This document shows, piece after piece, positions 26,274 through 35,155 of a DNA stretch of 55,055 bases. A program made the translations under genes and the position numbers. The DNA is taken from NCBI GenBank assembly GCA_017858055.1, contig JAFMCA010000011.1:1-55055 (forward strand). Reading direction: 5' to 3'. The first letter of the stretch is position 1; each line of letters opens with the position of its first letter. The notes beneath the pieces are model-generated. The model saw only the letters and a list, made by a program, of their open reading frames with translations, had not been told where the DNA came from and searched no databases. The DNA comes from Flavobacteriaceae bacterium (GTDB lineage: Bacteria > Bacteroidota > Bacteroidia > Flavobacteriales > Flavobacteriaceae).

Positions 26274-27331
26274 TATAAGTTTTCTTTAAGGATTACTTCT
26301 ACAGGGATGGTATGGTTTAGTTCTTCATCCTCTTGTTCTGTAAGAAATTTGAATAGTCCTTTTACGGCACTATAGCCCTGAAATTCAGGCTTCTGATTGA
26401 TAATAAACTGAATCTTATTCTCTCTTAACAATTCAATATTCCCTGGATTAAGATCATAGCCAATCAGTGTACTCTGCGCTGCTAATCCAATTTTTTCTAG
26501 AATTTTTGGCAGCAAATAAGCCCGTGAATTGGTCACGAATATTCCTAAAGGTGTATGGTCTTTTTTGAAAGCAAGGAGTTTTTTTTCTAAAGAATTAATT
26601 TTAGAATCGTCAGCGGTTATCAAAAGTATGTTTGGCTTAAAATTTGGGACTTCCTCTTCAAAAAAGGATTTAAATCCAGATTCACGTTCTAAATTGTTTT
26701 TTTGAGTTTCTGTATTGTTATTAATCAAATTGAACACAAGATAATTCCCACGGTCTTTTATAATTTGATAAAGTATGCGTCCAGCTACTTTTCCACTTTG
26801 CAATGAATTCTGAGAGATGAAATAATTTTGTTCTTGATTTACATCGTGTTTTGTATCAATATAAACAATGGGAATATTCAGAGCATCCGCTTGCTCTCGT
26901 AGGGATTGGCATTCATCAGCAAAGAAAGGGACGGTAATTATCGCATTTGTCGCGTTTTTTAAAATTTGTTGACTTGCTCGCTTAAAAGATTTTTTGTTGC
27001 TAATATCAAAAACAAACAATTCATGAGAAATTCCCATTTCTTTGAGTTCTGCTACTGCCTTTTGTACCCCTAATAAGGGTAGATGCCAATAGTGATCTTC
27101 CAGGTAGGCTTCTTTTGGAAACAATACGGATATACTAATGGACTTACTCTTAGCCAGCTTTAGACGGCTTGCTACATTGTTTTTTTTGTAACCTGTATGC
27201 TTGATTACTGCATTGACATGCTTAGCCGTTTTTTTCGAAACGCCACTTCTGTTGTTAATTACCCGGTCAACAGTCCCAATGGAGACTCCTGACAATTCAG
27301 CAATTTTTTTTATTCCAACAGTATCTTTCAT
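26273..27331 (-). CDS. LacI-family transcriptional regulator
   Basis: 352 residues. The N-terminal helix-turn-helix GIKKIAELSGVSIGTVDRVI (residues 6-25) is followed by the hinge GYKKNNVASRLKLAKS (about 47-62), whose Leu is expected to wedge into a central CpG. The rest is a periplasmic-binding-protein-like effector domain (SISISVLFPKEAY, IITVPFFADEC, LIGYDLNPGNIELL) of the ribose-binding type. The gene lies between two divergent promoter regions that carry the same CpG-centred palindrome and is therefore the best candidate for binding both. The ligand is likely a uronate or a pathway intermediate. No copy of the palindrome was seen in its own upstream region. Confidence 0.93.
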   Translation of the reverse strand: MKDTVGIKKIAELSGVSIGTVDRVINNRSGVSKKTAKHVNAVIKHTGYKKNNVASRLKLAKSKSISISVLFPKEAYLEDHYWHLPLLGVQKAVAELKEMGISHELFVFDISNKKSFKRASQQILKNATNAIITVPFFADECQSLREQADALNIPIVYIDTKHDVNQEQNYFISQNSLQSGKVAGRILYQIIKDRGNYLVFNLINNNTETQKNNLERESGFKSFFEEEVPNFKPNILLITADDSKINSLEKKLLAFKKDHTPLGIFVTNSRAYLLPKILEKIGLAAQSTLIGYDLNPGNIELLRENKIQFIINQKPEFQGYSAVKGLFKFLTEQEDEELNHTIPVEVILKENL

Positions 27332-27396
27332 AGTCGGTACTAAAATAAAAAAAAGAAAAACATGATCTCCTTTTTAAATTTTACTTCAATAAAAAA

Positions 27397-28014
27397 TTAT
27401 AATTTTTTAATATAAATCTCTTTAAACATGATGTCCATGGTTCTTCCGGGATGCAATTGGAGTCCAACAGGACCTTGCAAGCTTGCGTTGTCAAGAGTAT
27501 AATCTAAAACACCTTCCCCATTAAGCCAAACCTCATAATGATTTTTAACTACTTTAATTAGCATGGTGTTCCAACCCTTAACATTAAGAAGGTTTTCAAC
27601 TTCTGCTTTTGCTGGATACCCTTGTTTTGGTACATAAGGCGAACCGGTCATGTCAACTTTTAACGATCCAGAAATTCCGATTTGAATCTGTGGACTTTCA
27701 GGATTTTCTCCTCTTAAAAAGACACCAGAGTCCACAGTTCCAGAACCCATTTTAAATTCTAAACGCATTAAAAAATCCTGGTATTCTTCTTGGGACCATA
27801 AATTTGAACCAGTCTCCTCAGCATCACTTTTTGCATAGAGAATTCCATCTTTAACGGACCACCAAATGTTTTCTTTGTCTGGAGTTACCGTCCAATTCTT
27901 TAAATTTCGCCCATTAAAAAGCCGATCTTTTTCAGAAAATTCTTCTTGACTTCTTCCTAAACTTAGTGCAAAAGCACAGAGTAGGGATGTTAATAAAAGC
28001 TGATTTTTACTCAT
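27397..28014 (-). CDS. DUF1080 (3-keto-disaccharide hydrolase-like) secreted protein
   Basis: 205 residues from the ATG at 28012-28014. A start at 28056 would overlap the preceding gene and place fourteen residues before the signal peptide MSKNQLLLTSLLCAFALSLG. The mature part is one concanavalin-like beta-sandwich: RLFNGRNLKNWTV opens it, and SGVFLRGENPESPQIQIG and the final IMFKEIYIKKL are DUF1080 hallmarks. Some members act on 3-keto-glycosides in the periplasm. It is the last gene of a four-gene minus-strand operon, 10 bp after the DUF6807 gene. Confidence 0.88.
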   Translation of the reverse strand: MSKNQLLLTSLLCAFALSLGRSQEEFSEKDRLFNGRNLKNWTVTPDKENIWWSVKDGILYAKSDAEETGSNLWSQEEYQDFLMRLEFKMGSGTVDSGVFLRGENPESPQIQIGISGSLKVDMTGSPYVPKQGYPAKAEVENLLNVKGWNTMLIKVVKNHYEVWLNGEGVLDYTLDNASLQGPVGLQLHPGRTMDIMFKEIYIKKL

Positions 28015-28024
28015 CTGTCTAAGA

Positions 28025-29074
28025 TTAATATCCATTTTGATTTGCAAGAGCCGCATCTACAGCTGCTCCATCACTTATCATTACGCGGAACTTAAATGTT
28101 AATTTCTCACCTTTTGGAATTGAGGCATTAAGTTCTAAAGCACCCTCTGAAAAAATCTTTTGACCTAGAGGATTAGCAGCAAAAAGTCCGTAGCCACGAG
28201 CATGCCAATAGGTAGGATACCCCAAGTTTTCAGGATGGTCATATATGGTAATTGCTACAGCTTCACCGTTTTGAATTCCGTTCAAAGCAACCCATTTTCC
28301 ACGAGTTCCCCAAACGTCATCTCCTTTGATGCCTTCAGAACTCAGATACTGTCCTGTTACCCCCTCGTTATTTAAAACTTTAACTTCGCTTGGAATACCA
28401 TTGGCATCCGTAAAGATTTCAGGTTTTGTACTGGGGTGTTCTAAAGCTCTACTTACGCGAATTCCTAAAAATCCCTCTTTATTATCTGTTAAACTGACCT
28501 CTTCTTTGGCGTGTAATGTGGATGTCCGATCGATAAAACGATGGTTGTCTTTTTCTGAAAAAACAAAATCGGTATGCTCTTCAATTAATACTGTCCCATC
28601 TGGCGCCTTCCATTCCGTAACAATTGATAATTTTCCTTTGGCTTCATCCACCTCAAAAGATACTGGAAAAACTGTTCCATATCCCTCTTTCTTGTCAGCG
28701 GGTATCGCGTCCGAGTGATTCCAAAAATCATACCCATTGACATCACCATAATTTAACCAATAGCCTACATGGTGCGGATGATCTACACGCTCATTGGGCT
28801 GAGGCTCAATAGGATATCCACGGGTTAATGATTGTCCGCTTTTTGTTATGAGCGGGTGAAGTACAGGTTTGTAATAATCTTCAACATAGAGATAGTTTGT
28901 AAACAACTGATCTCCAAAATACACGGCAACTTTTTTGTTTTCACTATCGTGTACAAAGTGAACAGCTGCATTCATGGGATTGGATTTTTGATCTGTCGAG
29001 TTCTTTTTAGCAGAAGAATTACAACTACTAACCAAGGCCAATAGTGCCATTCCAAAGACAATCTTCTTAATCAT
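28025..29074 (-). CDS. DUF6807 (PmoA-like) lipoprotein, second copy
   Basis: 349 residues with a lipoprotein signal (MIKKIVFGMALLALVSSC). DHPHHVGYWLNYGDVNGYDF is the His-rich block of the DUF6807 family, in line with DHYHHYGIWNPW of the paralogue at 10205-11392. Glycine and aromatic residues in the C-terminal part (YWHARGYGLFAANPLG) are also shared in style. Function unknown. It lies 12 bp after a Tat Gfo/Idh/MocA gene and 10 bp before a DUF1080 gene, so an exported multi-enzyme pathway is likely. Confidence 0.83.
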   Translation of the reverse strand: MIKKIVFGMALLALVSSCNSSAKKNSTDQKSNPMNAAVHFVHDSENKKVAVYFGDQLFTNYLYVEDYYKPVLHPLITKSGQSLTRGYPIEPQPNERVDHPHHVGYWLNYGDVNGYDFWNHSDAIPADKKEGYGTVFPVSFEVDEAKGKLSIVTEWKAPDGTVLIEEHTDFVFSEKDNHRFIDRTSTLHAKEEVSLTDNKEGFLGIRVSRALEHPSTKPEIFTDANGIPSEVKVLNNEGVTGQYLSSEGIKGDDVWGTRGKWVALNGIQNGEAVAITIYDHPENLGYPTYWHARGYGLFAANPLGQKIFSEGALELNASIPKGEKLTFKFRVMISDGAAVDAALANQNGY

Positions 29075-29086
29075 GTTTTTCGATTT

Positions 29087-30442
29087 TTAATATTTAAATA
29101 CTTGTCCTCCAGCTAATACGTTTTGTGTTTCTTTATCAAAAGTAGCTTTGAGTCCTGTGCGTAAAGCTGCAGTAGTCATAATATTTGCAATGGAGTGATT
29201 GTAGCCTGCCTCAATTGGTCCATTTGTCTTCGCTCTACTGCGAACACATTCCATCCAATTCAGCATATGGTTGGAAGTCATGTTGTCCACTCCAGTATTT
29301 GCTGAGGTAACTACTTCGACTTCAATATCACTTAAATTGTATTCGTCAAGTTTGTTTTCACTTAAGCCCATTCTATTGGCTTGACCCGCAGACAGACCTC
29401 CATTGGCTGACACTTTGTTGGTTTGTAAATTTAATTCCCCCCCATTAGAGTAATAAATTTCTTTAGTTCCACCAGCAGAGTTCGTAAAGCGCGAGGAGTA
29501 AACCACTTGGAATCCATTTTCTCCAGCTTCGTCGCCATAATCGAAAACAGAAGTCATGGTGTCGTAATTTTTTCTACCGTCTTTCCAGAGATAGATTCCT
29601 CCGTTTGCAGCAACACTTCTCGGGTGATCATATCCAGAGAACCAATGTACTGTATCAATCTGGTGAGACATCCACTGACCAGGAATTCCAGAGGAATAAG
29701 GCCAAAACAAACGGTACTCTAAATATTTTCTAGGATCCCAAGCTTCATAGGGACGGTTCATTAAATACCGTTTCCAGTCGGTATCAGATTCCCTGATTTC
29801 TTTTGTCAATTGAGGAAGTCTCCAACGTCCAGGTTGGTTTACATTCCATGACATTTCTACCATTACGATATCTCCAAATTTACCAGATTTGATAAATTGA
29901 TTGGCGGCATGGTAATTAGTCCCACTTCTTCGTTGTGAACCAATTTGAAAAACAATTCCAGACTCTTCAACGGCTTTTTTACCCACACGGGCATCATCCA
30001 TCGTTTCCGCAAAAGGTTTTTCTACATAAGCATCTTTTTTCGCATTCGCTGCTTGAACTGTATGAAGAGCATGTTGGAAATCTGCTGTTGAAATAATCAC
30101 AGCATCAATTTTATTGTCTTCGTACATTTCCTCATTATTTCTCCAGACCTTCATTTTGTCTCCAGTCTTTTCTTTAAGGTATGCAGCACCTTCTTCTCTT
30201 CGACGATTCCAGATATCAGAAACCCCAACAAATTCAAAATTGAGGTTTTTGTTATGGTTTAAAAACGCAGGGATAAGCGAACCTTTACATCGGTTTGAAA
30301 AACCAACGATACCGACCTGAACTCGGTCATTTGCTCCTAATACTCTGCCATAGCTTTTTGCACTAAGTCCTGATGCAACACCAAAGGTTAACGCTCCGGT
30401 TGCCAGTGATGTTTTCTTGATAAAATTTCTTCTTGTTGTCAT
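29087..30442 (-). CDS. Gfo/Idh/MocA-family oxidoreductase, Tat-exported
   Basis: 451 residues. TRRNFIKKTSLATGALTFG (residues 3-21) is a Tat signal. VGIVGFSNRCKGSL replaces the strict GxGxxG with a looser version, AYVEKPFAETM is an intact EKP motif and QWMSHQIDTVHWFSG holds the conserved His-Gln-Ile-Asp of the active-site helix. It belongs to the same subgroup as the divergently encoded protein at 31953, which has LSSHQIDFCNWF. Expected role: oxidation or reduction of a sugar hydroxyl or carbonyl in the periplasm with a tightly bound NAD(P). It lies between DUF6807 and tandem-DUF1080 genes. Confidence 0.87.
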   Translation of the reverse strand: MTTRRNFIKKTSLATGALTFGVASGLSAKSYGRVLGANDRVQVGIVGFSNRCKGSLIPAFLNHNKNLNFEFVGVSDIWNRRREEGAAYLKEKTGDKMKVWRNNEEMYEDNKIDAVIISTADFQHALHTVQAANAKKDAYVEKPFAETMDDARVGKKAVEESGIVFQIGSQRRSGTNYHAANQFIKSGKFGDIVMVEMSWNVNQPGRWRLPQLTKEIRESDTDWKRYLMNRPYEAWDPRKYLEYRLFWPYSSGIPGQWMSHQIDTVHWFSGYDHPRSVAANGGIYLWKDGRKNYDTMTSVFDYGDEAGENGFQVVYSSRFTNSAGGTKEIYYSNGGELNLQTNKVSANGGLSAGQANRMGLSENKLDEYNLSDIEVEVVTSANTGVDNMTSNHMLNWMECVRSRAKTNGPIEAGYNHSIANIMTTAALRTGLKATFDKETQNVLAGGQVFKY

Positions 30443-30460
30443 TGATTACCATTTAAGTTT

Positions 30461-31855
30461 TTAAAATTCTCTTATTTTAATGTTTTTGAAGGAGACTTGA
30501 TCTCCGTGATCTTGAAGTAAAATATTACCCTCTGGAAGCCTTCCAAAATTCTCCCATTTCTCGTATTTACTTTTCTCTACGAGCGCTTTAAAGGCTTGAC
30601 TAAAGCGATCAAAGGAAACCACTTTCACGTGATTAAGCCAATGTTCAACCTGTCCGTCTTTCACGACGATACGTGCATTATTCCACTCATTTATGCCTTT
30701 AAAATTTTTTCCTCGAGCCCCAGTTGTACTATTTTCAGCTCGGATAAGATCATACAAGGATCCCACGGTACGATTACCATTTTTTCCTTGCTTCGCATCG
30801 GGATGTTTTCTATCATCTAACACCTGAAATTCGAGTCCGATTGCAGAGCCTTCTTTTTTATTTAATTCTGGATCAACAAAATATTTAATTCCACTGTTTG
30901 CTCCTTCGGTTAGCATAAAATCAACACTCAATTCAAAATTGCTAAAAAGGTCTTGGGTTACGATGTCCCCCCCATTTCTTGATTCACTTCCATCGGAAGC
31001 TTCTACGGAAAGTGTTCCGTTTTGAATGGACCATCCGCTTGAAGGAAATTGGTCGCTTTTAGCAGAGCGCCAACCTTTTGAGGAAACTCCGTCCCAAAGT
31101 AAACGCCATCCTTTTCTTTGTTCAGAATTGCTTAATTTATTTTCTAAATAACTGATCTCGGGAGCATAGTCTGCAACAGGAAGTCGGTGTGATGCTACGT
31201 TATCAGTGATAATATTGATGTTTTTCCAACGAACAATTTTACCTGCGTCTTCTTCATTTCCAATGGCATGCACTTGGAAAGCAATAAAACCTTCAGCAGT
31301 GAGCGGATCAACAAGATTAGCGCACATAACCCCATTAATGAAGGTTCTAATTTCATCTCCGTAGGCTTCAATGCGGTAGTGATTCCATGTTCCATTAACA
31401 AAGGCCTCTTGTCCCACCGGGTTTCTTGTTAAAGGGTACAACCATCCGCGTCTAGCCTCATCGTATATTCCCCCAGCCCATTTTCTTGAACTGGTTTCTA
31501 TCTCACATTGATACCCGTGTACTCTACCGTTCTTGAAGTCGGCAAAACTGTTACTTCGAAATTGTACTCCAGAATTGAGACCAAAATCTACTTTTACATC
31601 AAACTCTAGTATAAAATCTCCGTATTTGTTTTTGGTGGCCATAAAACTGTTTGGGGTTTTCAATTTTGAGACCCCAACCATTTCACCATTTTCAATTCGG
31701 TATTCGGCATCACCGTTTAGTTTTTCAAAATTATTGAAGTCCTTCCCATTAAAAAGTGGTTTCCATGGGGAATCTTGGCTTAATACCGTTGTTGTAGCAA
31801 AGCAAAAGCTTATCAAAAGAACGATTTGAGAAAGCTTTATTTTTAATTTATTCAT
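30461..31855 (-). CDS. Tandem DUF1080 secreted protein
   Basis: 464 residues. Signal peptide (ending TTVLSQ), then two DUF1080 beta-sandwich domains: the first from [19 protein letters not shown] (about 31-215), the second from [20 protein letters not shown] (about 247-463), each with its own GVQFRS/GIKYFV-type strand and closing [15 protein letters not shown]. Most DUF1080 proteins have one domain. The family includes periplasmic enzymes that cleave 3-keto-glycosides. It is the first gene of its operon, only 14 bp from the operator at 31870-31887, so its expression should be strictly controlled by that site. Confidence 0.88.
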   Translation of the reverse strand: MNKLKIKLSQIVLLISFCFATTTVLSQDSPWKPLFNGKDFNNFEKLNGDAEYRIENGEMVGVSKLKTPNSFMATKNKYGDFILEFDVKVDFGLNSGVQFRSNSFADFKNGRVHGYQCEIETSSRKWAGGIYDEARRGWLYPLTRNPVGQEAFVNGTWNHYRIEAYGDEIRTFINGVMCANLVDPLTAEGFIAFQVHAIGNEEDAGKIVRWKNINIITDNVASHRLPVADYAPEISYLENKLSNSEQRKGWRLLWDGVSSKGWRSAKSDQFPSSGWSIQNGTLSVEASDGSESRNGGDIVTQDLFSNFELSVDFMLTEGANSGIKYFVDPELNKKEGSAIGLEFQVLDDRKHPDAKQGKNGNRTVGSLYDLIRAENSTTGARGKNFKGINEWNNARIVVKDGQVEHWLNHVKVVSFDRFSQAFKALVEKSKYEKWENFGRLPEGNILLQDHGDQVSFKNIKIREF

Positions 31856-31868
31856 TAGTTATAATTCA

Positions 31869-31888
31869 ATTCGTTAACGTTAACGAAT
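31869..31888. promoter_or_regulatory. LacI-family operator in the second divergent region
   Basis: ATTCGTTAACGTTAACGAAT is a perfect 20-bp palindrome whose inner 18 bases are identical to the site at 21501-21518. It lies between the divergent genes starting at 31855 (minus) and 31953 (plus). The shared sequence links both halves of the locus to one regulator. Confidence 0.82.
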
Positions 31889-31908
31889 ATAAGATATTTT
31901 TTTTATTA

Positions 31909-31937
31909 TTGCATTTAATTAACTTTTTTTACATTAG
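31909..31937 (+). promoter_or_regulatory. Possible promoter of the plus-strand Gfo-SDR-uxuA operon
   Basis: TTG at 31909-31911 and TACATTAG at 31930-31937, spaced by 18 bases, resemble the Bacteroidota -33/-7 pattern with one mismatch in the -7 box. The operator lies just upstream. Weak support only. Confidence 0.28.
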
Positions 31938-31952
31938 TCAAAAATACCTTTC

Positions 31953-33149
31953 ATGATTAACAACAGACGCAAGTTCATGAAGCAAGGCGCTTCTGCTTTA
32001 GGTGCCACTTTAATACTACCCAGCCCCCAAAGTTTTTCTATCTTATCGAATTCACCCAACGAGACCGTACGTATCGGAGTTATCGGAACAGGTGACCGTG
32101 GTCAGGGTTTAATGAAAATTCTCAATCAAATTCCTAATATAGCACTGGTGGCAGTTTGTGATCCGTTAAACTTTCGCTTGGACGCCGCCTCAATGATTGC
32201 TCCCAATGCTAAAAAATATTCCAATCACAAAGCGTTATTAGCTCATCAAGGATTGGACGCTGTCATCATTAGTTCCCCCTTAAATACCCATGCTGAAATA
32301 GCCCATGATGCTGTTGATGCGAACGTTCATATTTATTGTGAAAAAACGATGGTAAAAGGAGATGAAGATACCATTACCTTATATAATAAGGTGAAGAGAG
32401 ATCACACAAAAATTTTCCAAACGGGTCATCAGTATCACAGTTCACGCCTTTATGCCCATATCGTAGAAATGATTCAGGCAGGAGAAATTGGAAAGGTAAG
32501 TGCTGTCCATGCCCAATGGAATCGAAATGGGAATTGGAGAAGACCGGTATCTGATCCAAAACTTGAGCGTCAAATTAACTGGAGAATGTATCGGGAGTAT
32601 TCTTATGGCTTAACAGCAGAACTCAGTTCTCATCAAATTGATTTTTGCAATTGGTTTACCGATTCACATCCAGAAAAAGTAACTGGATTTGGTGATATCA
32701 GCTATTGGAAAGACGGAAGAGAGACCTATGACAATACCCATTTATTGTACGCATACCCCAGTGGACTTAAAGCAAGTTTTACTTGCCTGACCTCAAACGC
32801 TAAAGACGATTATCAAATCAAAGTTCTTGGGGATCAGGGAAGCATCATCATAGACTACCAAAACGCATGGAAATACCCAGAAGGAAAATACGAAAAGCAA
32901 ATGGGAGATGTAGACGGTGTATCTGGGGCGACAGCAAGTTGGACTGAAGGAAAAGGAAACCCCATTGACTATGGACATAAGGAACCTACTCGTCAAGCTT
33001 TGGAAGATTTTCGAACTGCAATAGTTGAAAACAAAATCCCTTTATCCAACATCAAAAGTGGAGCAAAAGTAGCTTTTGCAGTCGATATGGGAATTCGAGC
33101 TATGGACAACAATGAAGTGGTTCACTGGGATCCAAAGTACAATCTTTAA
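31953..33149 (+). CDS. Gfo/Idh/MocA-family oxidoreductase, Tat-exported
   Basis: 398 residues. NRRKFMKQGASALGATLIL (from residue 4) is a Tat signal. VRIGVIGTGDRGQGLMKIL is a good nucleotide-binding motif. At the EKP position the sequence is IYCEKTMVKGD, with Thr for the usual Pro. LSSHQIDFCNWF carries the conserved active-site His and Asp. First gene of a plus-strand operon with the mannonate oxidoreductase and uxuA genes, 11 bp before the SDR gene. Co-expression with glucuronate-branch enzymes suggests it acts on glucuronate-containing glycosides, which is inference. Confidence 0.86.
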   Translation: MINNRRKFMKQGASALGATLILPSPQSFSILSNSPNETVRIGVIGTGDRGQGLMKILNQIPNIALVAVCDPLNFRLDAASMIAPNAKKYSNHKALLAHQGLDAVIISSPLNTHAEIAHDAVDANVHIYCEKTMVKGDEDTITLYNKVKRDHTKIFQTGHQYHSSRLYAHIVEMIQAGEIGKVSAVHAQWNRNGNWRRPVSDPKLERQINWRMYREYSYGLTAELSSHQIDFCNWFTDSHPEKVTGFGDISYWKDGRETYDNTHLLYAYPSGLKASFTCLTSNAKDDYQIKVLGDQGSIIIDYQNAWKYPEGKYEKQMGDVDGVSGATASWTEGKGNPIDYGHKEPTRQALEDFRTAIVENKIPLSNIKSGAKVAFAVDMGIRAMDNNEVVHWDPKYNL

Positions 33150-33160
33150 AATCATAAATT

Positions 33161-33964
33161 TTGTTTGAATTAAAAGGAAAAGTTATTGTGCTCACTGGAG
33201 CTACAGGTGCCTTGGGTAGCGCATTAGCTCTGAGTTTAGCTAAAGCCGAAGCCAAATTAGTTATTTTAGGAAGAAACCAAGCGCTCATGGATGCCTTGGT
33301 TGACCAACTTTCTGCTTTTACTACTGCTGTAGCCTATGCAGTGGACGTAATGAACAGGGATGATTTGATGCGAGTTCGAAAACAAATTGTGGGAACTTTC
33401 CAGCGAATTGACGTTTTAATAAATGCAGTTGGGGGGAACTTACCTGGAGCTGTAATTCCTGATGATCAATCAATATTCAATTTGTCTGTAGCTGATTTTG
33501 ATCAGGTTGTTGACTTAAATTTAAAAGGAACACTATTGCCCTCTATCGTTTTCGGGGAAGTGATGAGCCAACAAAAAAAGGGGTCAATTATAAATTACTC
33601 CTCAATGGCAGTAGATCGAGTTATTACAAGGGTAGTAGGATATTCAGCTTCCAAAGCTGCAATGGAAAATTTTACCAGATGGATGGCCGTAGAGATGGCT
33701 TTAAAATTTGGTGATGGTATTCGAGTGAATGCTATAGCCCCTGGCTTTTTTATTGGAAAGCAAAACCGTGACTTGTTGTTAAATAAAGACGGCAGTTTAT
33801 CGGAACGGGGAGAAAAAATTATTAGAAATACTCCAATGAAACGTTTTGGGGAAGCTGAAGAATTAAACGGCCCCATTCATTTCCTGTGTAGCGATAGCGC
33901 CAGCTTTGTTACTGGAATTGTACTTCCCGTTGATGGAGGATTTAGTGCTTACAGTGGAGTATAA
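33161..33964 (+). CDS. uxuB: SDR-family D-mannonate oxidoreductase (fructuronate reductase)
   Basis: 267 residues beginning at a TTG codon (no suitable ATG nearby; MFELKGKVIVLTGATGALGS is the natural N-terminus). TGATGALGSALA is the nucleotide-binding motif, NAVGGNLPG the NNAG-like motif and YSASKAAMENF a complete YxxxK active site; the C-terminus is TGIVLPVDGGFSAYSGV. Bacillus subtilis UxuB (YjmF) is an SDR of this kind, unlike the long-chain E. coli UxuB. Location 15 bp before uxuA makes reduction of D-fructuronate to D-mannonate the likely reaction. A KduD-like activity cannot be fully excluded. Confidence 0.8.
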   Translation: MFELKGKVIVLTGATGALGSALALSLAKAEAKLVILGRNQALMDALVDQLSAFTTAVAYAVDVMNRDDLMRVRKQIVGTFQRIDVLINAVGGNLPGAVIPDDQSIFNLSVADFDQVVDLNLKGTLLPSIVFGEVMSQQKKGSIINYSSMAVDRVITRVVGYSASKAAMENFTRWMAVEMALKFGDGIRVNAIAPGFFIGKQNRDLLLNKDGSLSERGEKIIRNTPMKRFGEAEELNGPIHFLCSDSASFVTGIVLPVDGGFSAYSGV

Positions 33965-33979
33965 TAAACACCTAGAATT

Positions 33980-35155
33980 ATGATAGAGTCCTTTCGATGG
34001 TATGGTCCTAATGATGTGGTTTCATTAAGAGACATCAGACAAGCAGGAGCGGTAAATGTAGTTTCTGCTCTGCATCATGTTCCCAACGGTACCGTTTGGG
34101 AAATAGATGAAATCAAAGCCCACCAAGATCTTGTCCGAAAGGCTGGGTTAGTTTGGGGTGTCGTAGAATCCGTACCGATTCATGAAGACATCAAGCAAAG
34201 GATTGGAGACTTTCAGCGCTACATTGATAATTACAAAAAGACACTGGAGAATTTAGCAAGTTGTGGGATATATACCGTTTGTTATAATTTTATGCCTGTT
34301 TTGGATTGGACCAGAACCCATCTCTACAAGCCCCTAGAGGATGGCTCTACAGCGCTTTCTTTTGAAGGAGATGCAATGCGAGCTTTTGATCTGTTCATAC
34401 TCAAAAGACCTCAGGCTAAAGATGAATACACCCCAGAGGAGATCAGTGCTGCGAGAACCTATTTTAACAACTTAACTCCCGAAGCGATTGAAGAGTTGAC
34501 AAAGAGTATCATTGCGGGCTTACCAGGAGCAGAGGAGGGCTATACCCTAGAACAGTTCAACCAGCGGGTAAATGCCTACAAACATTTGAGTAAAGAAGAC
34601 CTTCAACAACATTTAATTCGTTTCCTTCAGGAGCTCACCCCAACTCTTGAAAGCTCGGGAGTTCGGATGTGTATTCATCCCGATGATCCGCCACAACCCT
34701 TATTTGGAATCCCAAGAGTGGTAAGTACGGCAGAGGATATAGATAAATTGTTTAGTGGCGCACCTTCAATTCACAACGGATTGACTTTTTGCACAGGATC
34801 TTTCGGTGTTCGTCCAGATAACGATTTACTTGCAATGTTTACCAAGCATGCAAATCGAATTCACTTCTTGCATTTCAGAAGTACACAGAGAGATGGGAAA
34901 GGTAATTTTTACGAAGCGAACCATTTAGAAGGGGATGTGGATATGTATGCCATGGTCAAAGCTGCTTTAACCGAAGAAGCAAAGCGAAAGGCATCAGGTC
35001 GTTCCGATTGGCAAATCCCTATGAGACCCGATCACGGTCATCAAATGTTAGACGATTTAAATAAAATTACCAATCCAGGCTATTCTGCAATAGGGAGATT
35101 GAGAGGCTTGGCTGAGCTTAGAGGGTTGGCACTCGCTATTTCAAGAACGCTCTAG
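33980..35155 (+). CDS. uxuA: Mannonate dehydratase
   Basis: 391 residues, TIM-barrel metalloenzyme. [20 protein letters not shown] at the N-terminus, [33 protein letters not shown] and [14 protein letters not shown] contain the conserved metal ligands of UxuA, and [12 protein letters not shown] near the C-terminus supplies the catalytic Asp/His block. It dehydrates D-mannonate to KDG, which joins the KdgK-aldolase route encoded at 18-20 kb. The last 4 bp overlap the stop of the convergent VOC gene. Confidence 0.97.
   Translation: MIESFRWYGPNDVVSLRDIRQAGAVNVVSALHHVPNGTVWEIDEIKAHQDLVRKAGLVWGVVESVPIHEDIKQRIGDFQRYIDNYKKTLENLASCGIYTVCYNFMPVLDWTRTHLYKPLEDGSTALSFEGDAMRAFDLFILKRPQAKDEYTPEEISAARTYFNNLTPEAIEELTKSIIAGLPGAEEGYTLEQFNQRVNAYKHLSKEDLQQHLIRFLQELTPTLESSGVRMCIHPDDPPQPLFGIPRVVSTAEDIDKLFSGAPSIHNGLTFCTGSFGVRPDNDLLAMFTKHANRIHFLHFRSTQRDGKGNFYEANHLEGDVDMYAMVKAALTEEAKRKASGRSDWQIPMRPDHGHQMLDDLNKITNPGYSAIGRLRGLAELRGLALAISRTL

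Noticed and set aside
28326-28718. 130-residue plus-strand ORF antisense to the DUF6807 gene
   Set aside because: Shadow of a recognisable lipoprotein gene on the other strand; no domain and no promoter.
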